Below are positions 1 through 6,319 of a DNA stretch of 8,209 nucleotides, piece after piece (within the stretch, counting starts at the first letter, position 1; the number at the start of each line of letters is the position of its first letter). The notes beneath the pieces are model-generated. The model did not search any database. It had not been told where the DNA came from and saw only the letters and a list, made by a program, of their open reading frames with translations. The DNA lies in assembly GCA_038317685.1 (NCBI GenBank), contig JBBQBQ010000160.1:1-8209 (forward strand). Direction: 5' to 3'. The translations under genes and the position numbers were made by a program. This DNA comes from JBBQBQ01 sp038317685 (GTDB lineage: Bacteria > Desulfobacterota > Desulfuromonadia > Desulfuromonadales > DDH964).

Positions 1-690
1 CGGGTTGACATCCTGGTATTCGTCGACGATGAGGTATTTGATCCGTTGACCGATTATGCCGCGCAAGGATTCGTCGCCGGCAAGAGCCGACACGGCCTCA
101 AGAATAATACGGCTGTAGTCCAGGTAGCGTTTTTTATCGAGAAGAGCGTTGTACTTGTCGAGAGCCGCCCGAACAGGATGGTCTCCCAATACGTCTTCAT
201 CGATACGCGCTTCTCGAAGGATAGACAGAATTTTCTGGTAAAGCTTTGAGTCGACATATTGTTTCAACGGTTTTCCGTCGAGGGTCATCAACGACCGCAA
301 GCCCGATTCCTGATTATGCCGGTCAATGAGAAGCCGTTGCTGGACATCACTTAGGACACTGAATTTGAGATATTTGAATAGATAGGTCTGGAGAAGATTC
401 AGACAAAAACCGTGAATCGTCCCTACATACATCTCGGCCAAACCGAACTCGGAACCGAGCTGCTCCCGAGCCAGCTTGTGGATTCGGTTTTTCAGCTCAG
501 CGGCGGCCTTGTCGGTAAAAGTAAAGGCAACGATGTTGGCGGGAGTTGTGCCGAAGGAGGCCTTTTCTGCCAGAATGTTAACGATGCGCTGGGAGATGAC
601 CTGGGTTTTGCCGGAACCGGCGCAGGCGATGATCTGAAGATTACCGTCGAGGTGATTGAACGCGGCCCGTTGATTTTGAGTGTATTCCAT
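1..690 (-). CDS. UvrD/PcrA-type superfamily 1 DNA helicase, N-terminal part (runs off the window)
   Basis: The first 230 codons are in the window, from ATG at 690-688; the frame is still open at base 1. It encodes the N-terminal ATPase half of an SF1A 3'-5' helicase, which unwinds or translocates on DNA in repair. Visible motifs, in order: a Q-motif-like start (YTQNQRAA, residues 3-10), Walker A ACAGSGKT (22-29), motif Ia AFTFTDKAAAELKNRI (55-70), GTIHGF (90-95), and Walker B LIVDEYQDVNP (220-230). DEYQD replaces the DEFQD common in UvrD itself, which points to a UvrD-like paralogue or a longer helicase-nuclease rather than canonical UvrD; the missing C-terminus would decide. The start follows the radC stop by 8 nt, and a GGGGAGG ribosome site lies only 2 nt from the ATG, so it is probably cotranscribed with and coupled to radC. 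Hand counts on sampled lines give roughly 50% GC or lower, well below the cbi genes. Confidence 0.93.
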   Translation of the reverse strand, partial: MEYTQNQRAAFNHLDGNLQIIACAGSGKTQVISQRIVNILAEKASFGTTPANIVAFTFTDKAAAELKNRIHKLAREQLGSEFGLAEMYVGTIHGFCLNLLQTYLFKYLKFSVLSDVQQRLLIDRHNQESGLRSLMTLDGKPLKQYVDSKLYQKILSILREARIDEDVLGDHPVRAALDKYNALLDKKRYLDYSRIILEAVSALAGDESLRGIIGQRIKYLIVDEYQDVNP

Positions 691-698
691 AGCCTCCC

Positions 699-1400
699 CT
701 ATAACACTTCATACGTCGGAATCACCCCTTCGCGGGCGAAACTGAAGGTCTCGCTCCCGGCAACGATGATGTGATCGAGCACCTTAATATCCAACGAACC
801 AAGCACCTGTACCAGCAGGCGAGTCAAACGATGATCCTGTTGCGATGGTTTGGTGGTTCCCGCCGGGTGATTATGCGCCAAAATCACCGCTGCAGCCCGA
901 TGACGAATCGCTTCCTCAACCACATGCCGAGGATAAACCACCGCTTCCTTGACCGTCCCCTCACTGACCAACGCCGGATAGACGACCCGGCATTGGGTGT
1001 CGAGACAGAGGACATAAAAAACCTCTTCCGGCCTCCCCGCCATCAGCGGCACCAGATACTCAGCCACCGACTCGGAGCTGTTCAGCTGGGGCCGATCCCG
1101 CAACACCCGGTCGTGAAAATAGCGCCGCGTTACCTGCGGGATCATCGCCAGAAAAAGCGCCGCCTTCTCGCCGACCCCCTCGACCGATGCAACATCCTTC
1201 GGATCGGCTTCCAAGACTGCCGAGAACGATCCGAAGCGTTTGATCAACCTGTGAGCGATCGGGTTGGTATCACCCCGCGGAATCGCATGGAACAGGAGCA
1301 ACTCCAGAATTTGATGGCCCTCGAATCCGTCGAGACCTTCCTCTTGGAATCGTTTTCGCAACCGTTCACGGTGACCAGAATGCAGATTGTCGCCTCTCAT
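699..1400 (-). CDS. radC: RadC family JAMM/MPN-domain protein (UPF0758)
   Basis: Protein of 233 residues, normal length for the family. The N-terminal region has a helix-hairpin-helix-like segment (VEGVGEKAA, 73-81), preceded by the HRERLRKRF...GLDGFEGHQILELLLF block typical of the shorter RadC subgroup. The C-terminal half is the JAMM metal-binding domain: HNHPAGTTKPSQQD at 176-189 provides the ligands H176, H178 and D189, with an upstream acidic candidate at E125/E126. The motif is complete, so a metal-dependent hydrolase fold is expected. Despite the name, a DNA repair role for RadC is disputed, and its biochemical function is not settled. The ATG at 1400-1398 overlaps the cbiG stop (ATGA) and is preceded by a strong purine ribosome site inside cbiG. 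It is followed after 8 nt by a helicase gene. Base composition is intermediate between the cbi genes and the helicase. Confidence 0.95.
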   Translation of the reverse strand: MRGDNLHSGHRERLRKRFQEEGLDGFEGHQILELLLFHAIPRGDTNPIAHRLIKRFGSFSAVLEADPKDVASVEGVGEKAALFLAMIPQVTRRYFHDRVLRDRPQLNSSESVAEYLVPLMAGRPEEVFYVLCLDTQCRVVYPALVSEGTVKEAVVYPRHVVEEAIRHRAAAVILAHNHPAGTTKPSQQDHRLTRLLVQVLGSLDIKVLDHIIVAGSETFSFAREGVIPTYEVL

Positions 1401-2470
1401 CCCCCTCCTCCGTCTGAATTCATACCCTTCTCCGCCACCGCCACCGTCACATTGCCGTTCTTCTTCTTGCGCACCAGCAGGCTGGCCGCCCCCGCCGAGA
1501 GGAGCGCCGCCGGCTCGCAGACGCCGTGGGCGCCGACCGCCTCCAGGGCGTGGGGAGAGGGTTCGCTGGGAATCGCCACGGCGTTCAGGGCGGCCGGGTC
1601 GTGATATTCGATCGACAGGTCATGACGGCGGGCGAACTCCAGAAGTCCCGGCTCGTCGGCCTTGGCGGTGATGGTCGCCAGACAGGAGATGCTGGTGAAG
1701 GCGAGGAAGGCGTGCTTGAGTTCCCCGCTCACCACCGCCTCGATCTCATCGGCGCTGGTTCCCCGGTTACAGCCGATCCCCACCACCAGGTCCCGGGGGC
1801 GCAGCACCAGCAGCTCCGGCTGGCGTTCCAGATGGGGGATATGGCGATGGGTGACGAAAACCCGCCCGGCCGCGTTCATCTTCAGCGCCGCCGCGAAGTT
1901 GGGCAGCAGCCGGACCCCCGGCACTCCGGCGAAGGCCCCGGCGATGCGCCGGCGGCGGTCGACCAGGGCGATCGGCTCACCCCGCAGGAGCAGACTGTTG
2001 AGGGTCCGCACGTGTCCCAGCGGCTCGATGCCGAGATCGGTCCGGCGGGCCAGGTCATCCCAGGCCGGCAGGCCGTTGACATCGGTGGCGGTGGTGATCA
2101 CCACCTGGCCGCCGAGGGCGCCTGCGACCTGGCGGGCCAGATCGTTGGCGCCGCCGAGGTGGCCGGAGAGAAGGCTGATGGCGAAGCGCCCGGCCTCGTC
2201 AACCACGACCACCGCCGGGTCGACCTCCTTGCCGCGCAGGTGCGGCGCCAGGACCCGGACCACGATGCCGGTGGCCATGATGCAGATCAAACCCTCGACC
2301 CGGCCGAAGAGCTCCGGCAGGAGCTCCGCCACCGGCCCGCTGAAGTAGCGGCAACGCTCCCCCCGGAAGGAACGTTCCGGGAGATGGACCTCTGCCTCCG
2401 GCAGGGCCTTGGCAAGGCGGCGGGCCAGATCGGCCCCGCCGTCGGTGATGGCGACAATGGCGAGGGTCAT
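1397..2470 (-). CDS. cbiG: Cobalt-precorrin-5A hydrolase CbiG
   Basis: CbiG opens the delta-lactone of cobalt-precorrin-5A and releases the C20 fragment as acetaldehyde, giving cobalt-precorrin-5B. From the chosen start it has 357 residues, the usual length. The N-terminal and central regions carry the conserved SGHLGGANDL (102-111) and ITTATDVNG (125-133). The C-terminal CobE/CbiG domain begins at VVGIGCNRGTS (229-239) and includes VCEPAALL (317-324). The start is ATG at 2470-2468, since family proteins begin at this point (MTLAIVAITDGGA) and this leaves a 13-nt gap after cbiF. An in-frame TTG at 2512 would add 14 residues and overlap cbiF by 29 nt; AAGGAG lies just 1 nt before it, too close to be ideal, but the ATG has no obvious ribosome site either. 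After the domain ends there is a short Gly-rich tail (residues 351-357) that encodes the radC ribosome site. Confidence 0.95.
   Translation of the reverse strand: MTLAIVAITDGGADLARRLAKALPEAEVHLPERSFRGERCRYFSGPVAELLPELFGRVEGLICIMATGIVVRVLAPHLRGKEVDPAVVVVDEAGRFAISLLSGHLGGANDLARQVAGALGGQVVITTATDVNGLPAWDDLARRTDLGIEPLGHVRTLNSLLLRGEPIALVDRRRRIAGAFAGVPGVRLLPNFAAALKMNAAGRVFVTHRHIPHLERQPELLVLRPRDLVVGIGCNRGTSADEIEAVVSGELKHAFLAFTSISCLATITAKADEPGLLEFARRHDLSIEYHDPAALNAVAIPSEPSPHALEAVGAHGVCEPAALLSAGAASLLVRKKKNGNVTVAVAEKGMNSDGGGG
1401..1411 (-). promoter_or_regulatory. radC ribosome binding site inside the cbiG 3' end
   Basis: On the mRNA strand the run GGAGGAGGGGG directly precedes the radC ATG. It is also the coding sequence of the last glycine codons of CbiG, whose TGA overlaps the radC ATG. 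This fixes the radC start and makes translational coupling of radC to cbiG likely. Confidence 0.75.
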
Positions 2471-2483
2471 GGGCGTTGAACCA

Positions 2484-3254
2484 TCAGGTCGGGTTGCGAA
2501 AACCGTGTCCAAACTCCTTGGCGTACAACAGCGATGTGGCCTTGAGCCCTTCCCGCCGGGCGGCGAGAACCTCGCCGACCAGGATCAGCGCCTGGCGGTC
2601 GATGCCGGCGGCGCGGACCTTTTCGGCGATGTCGGCGAGGGTCCCGACCACGATCTCCTGGTCGGGCCAGGAAGCCTTGGCGACGACCGCCGCCGGGGTC
2701 GCGGCGGTATATGCCCCCTGCAGAAGCTCGGCGACGACCTTTTCGATCATCGCCACCGAAAGGTAGATGACCAGGGTCGCGCCGATCCGGGCGATCTCGG
2801 CGAGCCGCTCCCGGTGCGGCACCGGCGTCCTTCCCTCGATGCGGGTCAGGATGACGGTCTGGGAAACCTCCGGCAGGGTCAGTTCCTGCCGCAGCGCCGC
2901 GGCGGCCGCGAAGGCACTGGTGACCCCGGGGATGACGCTGTAGTCGATGTCGAGCCGGTCGAGTTCCGCCATCTGTTCCTGGATCGCGCCATAGATCGAC
3001 GGGTCCCCGGTATGGAGCCGCACCGCCTTGCGCCCCGCCGCTACCGCCGCCGCCAGGACCCGGGTCGTCTCTTCGAGGGTCATCCCGGCCGAATCGAAGA
3101 CCTCGGCGTCGGGCGCGTAGGTCCGCACCAGCTCCCGGTCGACCAGGCTGCCGGCATAGACGACCACCTCCGCCTCGCGCAACAGCCGGGCGCCCTTGAC
3201 GGTGATCAGTTCGGCATCGCCGGGGCCGGCGCCGATGAAGTGGACTTGAGGCAA
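2484..3254 (-). CDS. cbiF: Cobalt-precorrin-4 C11-methyltransferase CbiF
   Basis: SAM-dependent tetrapyrrole methylase that methylates C11 of cobalt-precorrin-4 to give cobalt-precorrin-5A. About 256 residues, the normal size. Family motifs: VHFIGAGPGD near the N-terminus (GAGPGD at 8-13), VRLHTGDPSIYGA (78-90), which is diagnostic for the CbiF/CobM branch, and PGVTSAFAAAA (109-119), part of the SAM pocket. There is no ATG at the N-terminus: two in-frame TTG codons, at 3260 and 3254, are candidates. The purine run AAGGGGG at 3269-3263 lies 2 nt from the first and 8 nt from the second, so the second is preferred; the choice changes only two residues. It lies 9 nt or slightly more after cbiL and 13 nt before the preferred cbiG start. 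A TTG start may lower its expression relative to its neighbours, which is inference. Confidence 0.95.
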   Translation of the reverse strand: MPQVHFIGAGPGDAELITVKGARLLREAEVVVYAGSLVDRELVRTYAPDAEVFDSAGMTLEETTRVLAAAVAAGRKAVRLHTGDPSIYGAIQEQMAELDRLDIDYSVIPGVTSAFAAAAALRQELTLPEVSQTVILTRIEGRTPVPHRERLAEIARIGATLVIYLSVAMIEKVVAELLQGAYTAATPAAVVAKASWPDQEIVVGTLADIAEKVRAAGIDRQALILVGEVLAARREGLKATSLLYAKEFGHGFRNPT

Positions 3255-3262
3255 AAGCAAGA

Positions 3263-3269
3263 CCCCCTT
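3263..3269 (-). promoter_or_regulatory. cbiF ribosome binding site
   Basis: The mRNA-strand run AAGGGGG follows the cbiL TAA directly. Its distance (8 nt) to TTG at 3254 versus 2 nt to TTG at 3260 decides for the downstream start of cbiF. Confidence 0.55.
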
Positions 3270-3980
3270 TTAAGCGACTTTCCGCACAATCAACAGCGAC
3301 AGGTAATCGAGCTTCTTTCCCACCAGGGAGGCCAGATCGGTCACGACCTCCTCGTCGCTCGACCCGACCCGCCGCACGAAGACCGCCCGCCGCTCCAGTC
3401 CCAGATCGACCAGGAGCGCATGGATCCGGTCGAAGACCCGGCTGACCTTCATCAACACCACCGTGTCGAAATCGATCAGGGTCCGGCGCAGCTCTTCCGC
3501 CTCGTAGGTGGCGGGGAGAATGGCGATGCGGTCGGCGGCGATCCCCAGGGGGACCCCGGCGGCGGCCGCGGCGGCGCCGATGCTGGTGATGCCGGGGACG
3601 ATCTCGATGGGAATCTTTGGGTAGCGCTCGCGAAAGATCCGGTACAGGTAGAGAAAGGTCGAGTAGAGCAAGGGGTCGCCGATGGTGATGAAGGCGACAT
3701 CCTGGCCAGCGCGCAACCGCCCCGCGACCTCGGCGGCGGCCGCCTCCCAGCGGGGGATCAGTTCCACCTCGTCCCGGGTCATCGGGAAGGTCTGGACCAG
3801 GACCTCCTGGCGGCTGCGGTCGAGAAACGGCTCGACGATGGCCAGGGCGTAGCTAGCGGCCTCGGCGGCGGTGCTGGGGGCACAGATCACCGGCACGCCG
3901 CGGAGGATGCGCTCCGCCTTGCGGGTCAACAGTTCCGGGTCGCCGGGGCCGACGCCGACGGCATAGAGACGGGCGGGCAT
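3270..3980 (-). CDS. cbiL: Cobalt-factor II (precorrin-2) C20-methyltransferase CbiL
   Basis: SAM-dependent methyltransferase that places the C20 methyl group, the first peripheral methylation after cobalt insertion, giving cobalt-factor III. It has 236 residues, as expected. Motifs in order: YAVGVGPGDPELLTRKAE (6-23), FITIGDPLLYSTF (97-109), VPGITSIGAAAAAAG (128-142), VVLMKVSR (174-181), and the C-terminal YLSLLIVRK (226-234) typical of CbiL/CobI. The reading frame is open far upstream into cbiE/T in another frame (to 4361), but that extension is Arg/Pro-rich out-of-frame sequence. The true start is ATG at 3980, immediately before the glycine-rich SAM loop. It follows cbiE/T after 17 nt with only a weak GCGAG ribosome site, and precedes cbiF. 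Confidence 0.96.
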   Translation of the reverse strand: MPARLYAVGVGPGDPELLTRKAERILRGVPVICAPSTAAEAASYALAIVEPFLDRSRQEVLVQTFPMTRDEVELIPRWEAAAAEVAGRLRAGQDVAFITIGDPLLYSTFLYLYRIFRERYPKIPIEIVPGITSIGAAAAAAGVPLGIAADRIAILPATYEAEELRRTLIDFDTVVLMKVSRVFDRIHALLVDLGLERRAVFVRRVGSSDEEVVTDLASLVGKKLDYLSLLIVRKVA

Positions 3981-3997
3981 AAAAACTCGCTGGGCCC

Positions 3998-5209
3998 CTA
4001 GTCCTTGACCGCGGTGATGATATAGACCGGGTTGTAGGCCTCGAACATCTTGTAGTCGGTCAGGGGACGGGTGCGGGAGATGTTGACGACGGTCACCTCG
4101 ACCTGGTAGCCGGCGTTGTCGAAGAACTCGGTGGCCGCCGTCAGGGTGTCGAGGGTCACGGCGTTGAGGACGATCCGCCCTTCGGCGGGGAGGCGCTCGT
4201 CGACCCCTTTGAGGATCGCCCAGAGGTTGCCGCCGGAGCCGCCGACGAAGACCCGGTCCGGATCGGGGAGGGCCTCCAGACAGTCGGGGGCGATCCCGTC
4301 GACGAGGGTGACATGGCGGGCGTTGAACTTGCGCAGGTTCTCCTTGATGAAGTCCCGGCACTGGGGGTTGCGCTCGACGGCGTAAATATGGCCGTTGGGG
4401 AGGAGGTGGTCGGCCTCGATACTGATCGAGCCGGAGCCGGCGCCGATGTCCCAGAGGGTCATGTCGTGGCGCAGCTTGAGCTTGGCGAGGGTGACGACGC
4501 GGATCTCCTCCTTGGTGATCAGCTTTTTGACGGTGGCGAACTCTTCGTCGGGGATGCCGAGAGTCGGCACGTACTCCTCGCCTCCCGACTCGTACTCCTT
4601 GATGAGGATCAGCACGTTCAACGGCGCCGCGACGATCTCCAGCAGACCGCGGACGTCGGTGGTGATGATCTTCTCCTGAGCGGTCCCAAGGTTCTCGCAG
4701 AGCCAGGCGGCATAGCCGTCGCGGCCGCGTTCGATGAGCTCGGCGGCGATCCTGGCTGGGGTGTTGATCTCGTCGGTGAGAACCGCCGCCTTGTCATTGG
4801 CGACGATGCGGTCGATCGCCCCTTTCAGGCCGCGGCCGTGGGCCGAGATGAAGACGGCGTCGTCCCAGGGCTCCTTGATCTTGGCAAAGGCATACTGCAC
4901 CGAACTGACATTGGGGACGAATTCGAGTTCCGCCTCCGGCAGGTTGCGCAGCAGATAGCGGCCGATGCCGAAGAAGAGCGGATCGCCCGAGGCGAGGACC
5001 ACGGCTCGCTTGGCGGTCCCCTTGAGCCGCTCGACGATCCCGCCGAGGTCGCCGTCGATGGCGATCTTTTCCCCGGGGAAGTCCGGGAAGAGAGCGAGTT
5101 GTCGTTCGCCGCCGAGGAGCAGTTCGGCCTGGCCGACCAACTCCAGAACCCGGCGGCTGAACCCTTCCTGCCCTTCGACCCCGGCGCCGATCACATAGAT
5201 CCGTTTCAT
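3998..5209 (-). CDS. cbiET: Fused cobalt-precorrin-7 C5-methyltransferase / cobalt-precorrin-6B C15-methyltransferase (decarboxylating), CbiE-CbiT
   Basis: A 403-residue two-domain protein, similar in arrangement to CobL. Residues 1 to about 205 are the CbiE tetrapyrrole methylase, which methylates C5: VIGAGVEG (6-13), VLASGDPLFFGIG (71-83), FVPNVSSVQYAFA (97-109). Residues about 215-403 are CbiT, a class I SAM methyltransferase that methylates C15 and decarboxylates the C12 acetate: ITKEEIRVVTLAKLKL (231-246), SAM loop WDIGAGSGSISIEA (253-266), DRVFVGGSG (318-326), LNAVTLDT (348-355). The CbiE loop is GAGVEG rather than the common GxGPGG form, a variation likely tolerated. The start is ATG at 5209, which overlaps the cbiD stop as ATGA and has GGAGGAG 8 nt upstream; the longer frame beginning at 5236 is not preferred. 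Fusion fixes the ratio of two steps of the pathway. Confidence 0.96.
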   Translation of the reverse strand: MKRIYVIGAGVEGQEGFSRRVLELVGQAELLLGGERQLALFPDFPGEKIAIDGDLGGIVERLKGTAKRAVVLASGDPLFFGIGRYLLRNLPEAELEFVPNVSSVQYAFAKIKEPWDDAVFISAHGRGLKGAIDRIVANDKAAVLTDEINTPARIAAELIERGRDGYAAWLCENLGTAQEKIITTDVRGLLEIVAAPLNVLILIKEYESGGEEYVPTLGIPDEEFATVKKLITKEEIRVVTLAKLKLRHDMTLWDIGAGSGSISIEADHLLPNGHIYAVERNPQCRDFIKENLRKFNARHVTLVDGIAPDCLEALPDPDRVFVGGSGGNLWAILKGVDERLPAEGRIVLNAVTLDTLTAATEFFDNAGYQVEVTVVNISRTRPLTDYKMFEAYNPVYIITAVKD

Positions 5210-6318
5210 ATCGGTTGCTCCTCCCTGAATTCGCACGGCAAGTCACCGAAGACCAGCGGCGGACGATCATCATAGCCGACCAGCAGCAATCCCACTGCCG
5301 TTCCCGGCGCCCAACCCCGCAGGACAATGAGGGCACGGGCGGCGACGGCCCCGACCAGAGGGTGGTCGGCGCCGAGCTCTCCCCAGGCGCCCCGGGCAGT
5401 GTTGGCCCACTCTAGCCTGTCGGCAAACGCCCCGTCAAGGCCGGTTTGCCGGCCCCAGGCGGCGAGCTGGGCGAGGTCGAGCCGGGAGGCGCTGACATGG
5501 GTCTGCGGATGGCCGCAGGCGATCTTGAGACACTTGGCGAACTGCCCGGCGACGATCACCTGCGCCACCCCCTTGCGGTGGCAGGCCTGCAGGGCGTAAG
5601 CGACGTGGTCCCCCATCATGATGAAGGCCTCCTCGGGGAGGGTCAGCGCCTTTTGGGCCGCCATCTCGCTGGTCCGCCCCGTCGCCAGGACCACTCCCGG
5701 GGCTCCGGTGGCGCGGGCGACATCGAGGGTGACGTCGATGGTGTCGGTCCAGGCCTGGTGGGAGATCGGCCGCACCACCCCGCTGGTGCCGAGGATCGAC
5801 AGGCCGCCGATGATGCCGAGACGGGCGTTGAGGGTGCGCTTGGCGCGCTCCTCCCCGTCGGGGATGGAGATGGTGACCAGGCAGGCGCCGGCGGCCGGGT
5901 GGCTGCCCAGGACCTCGCCGACCGCCGCCGCGATCATGCGCCGCGGCACCGGATTGATCGCGGCTTCGCCGACCGCCACCGCCAGCCCCGGTTTGGTGAC
6001 GGTGCCGATGCCGACCCCGCCGCGAATGACCAGGTCTTCGGCCCCGGCCGCGGCCGGAACCCGCCGCAGTTCGGCATGGACCTCCACGCCGTGGGTGACG
6101 TCGGGGTCATCGCCGGCATCCTTGATGACGAAACAGCGGGCCGTCGTGCCGTCACAGAATTGGCCGTGAAGGAGAAAGGCGGCGCGAAACCCGGCGGGGA
6201 GGTCGATCTCCACCGTCGCGACCGAAGCCTCGCCGGCGAGCAGGAGCGCCGCCCCCTTGGCGGCGGCGGCGGCGCAGGCCCCGGTGGTGAAGCCGCTGCG
6301 AAGCTGCCGGGCCGCCAT
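5206..6318 (-). CDS. cbiD: Cobalt-precorrin-5B C1-methyltransferase CbiD
   Basis: CbiD methylates C1 of cobalt-precorrin-5B to give cobalt-precorrin-6A, and marks the anaerobic pathway. It is not related to the canonical tetrapyrrole methylases. The protein has 370 residues, the usual length. Family motifs: LRSGFTTGACAAAAAKGAA (6-24), KDAGDDPDVTHG (66-77), GGVGIGTVTKPGL (100-112), INPVPRRMI (121-129), GGLSILGTSGVVRPIS (171-186), GDHVAYALQ (236-244). The ATG at 6318 follows the cbiO TAG after one base (TAG-G-ATG) with only a weak AGG as ribosome site, so it is probably translated by re-initiation after cbiO. Its stop overlaps the start of cbiET. The alanine run in the first motif is encoded by repeated GCC codons. 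Confidence 0.97.
   Translation of the reverse strand: MAARQLRSGFTTGACAAAAAKGAALLLAGEASVATVEIDLPAGFRAAFLLHGQFCDGTTARCFVIKDAGDDPDVTHGVEVHAELRRVPAAAGAEDLVIRGGVGIGTVTKPGLAVAVGEAAINPVPRRMIAAAVGEVLGSHPAAGACLVTISIPDGEERAKRTLNARLGIIGGLSILGTSGVVRPISHQAWTDTIDVTLDVARATGAPGVVLATGRTSEMAAQKALTLPEEAFIMMGDHVAYALQACHRKGVAQVIVAGQFAKCLKIACGHPQTHVSASRLDLAQLAAWGRQTGLDGAFADRLEWANTARGAWGELGADHPLVGAVAARALIVLRGWAPGTAVGLLLVGYDDRPPLVFGDLPCEFREEQPI
5218..5224 (-). promoter_or_regulatory. cbiET ribosome binding site inside the cbiD 3' end
   Basis: GGAGGAG on the mRNA strand lies 8 nt before the ATG at 5209, within the last codons of cbiD. It supports the ATG at 5209 over the upstream in-frame codon at 5236, and indicates coupling of cbiET translation to cbiD. 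Confidence 0.7.
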
Positions 6319-6319
6319 C

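Noticed and set aside
1..1400. radC plus helicase as a phage-defence or mobile island
   Set aside because: There are only two genes, no integrase, repeats or attachment site in the window, and RadC and UvrD-like helicases are also common housekeeping genes. The GC drop alone is not enough.
1526..2479. A 317-codon plus-strand frame opposite cbiG, and others of over 200 codons opposite cbiG and radC
   Set aside because: Composition is biased and unlike a folded protein; the minus-strand genes carry full family signatures over the same bases.
2409..4001. A 530-codon open frame on the plus strand opposite cbiF and cbiL
   Set aside because: It is antisense to two genes with clear family motifs. 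Its product is Gly/Asp/Gln-rich without recognisable domains. Long stop-free antisense frames are expected opposite GC-rich coding sequence.
3981..4361. Upstream extension of the cbiL frame into cbiET
   Set aside because: The added residues are Arg/Pro-rich out-of-frame sequence over the conserved CbiT domain; the family start is the ATG at 3980.
6258..6278. GGC/GCC trinucleotide run as a possible repeat element
   Set aside because: It encodes the alanine run of the conserved CbiD N-terminal motif and is explained by protein sequence and GC bias.
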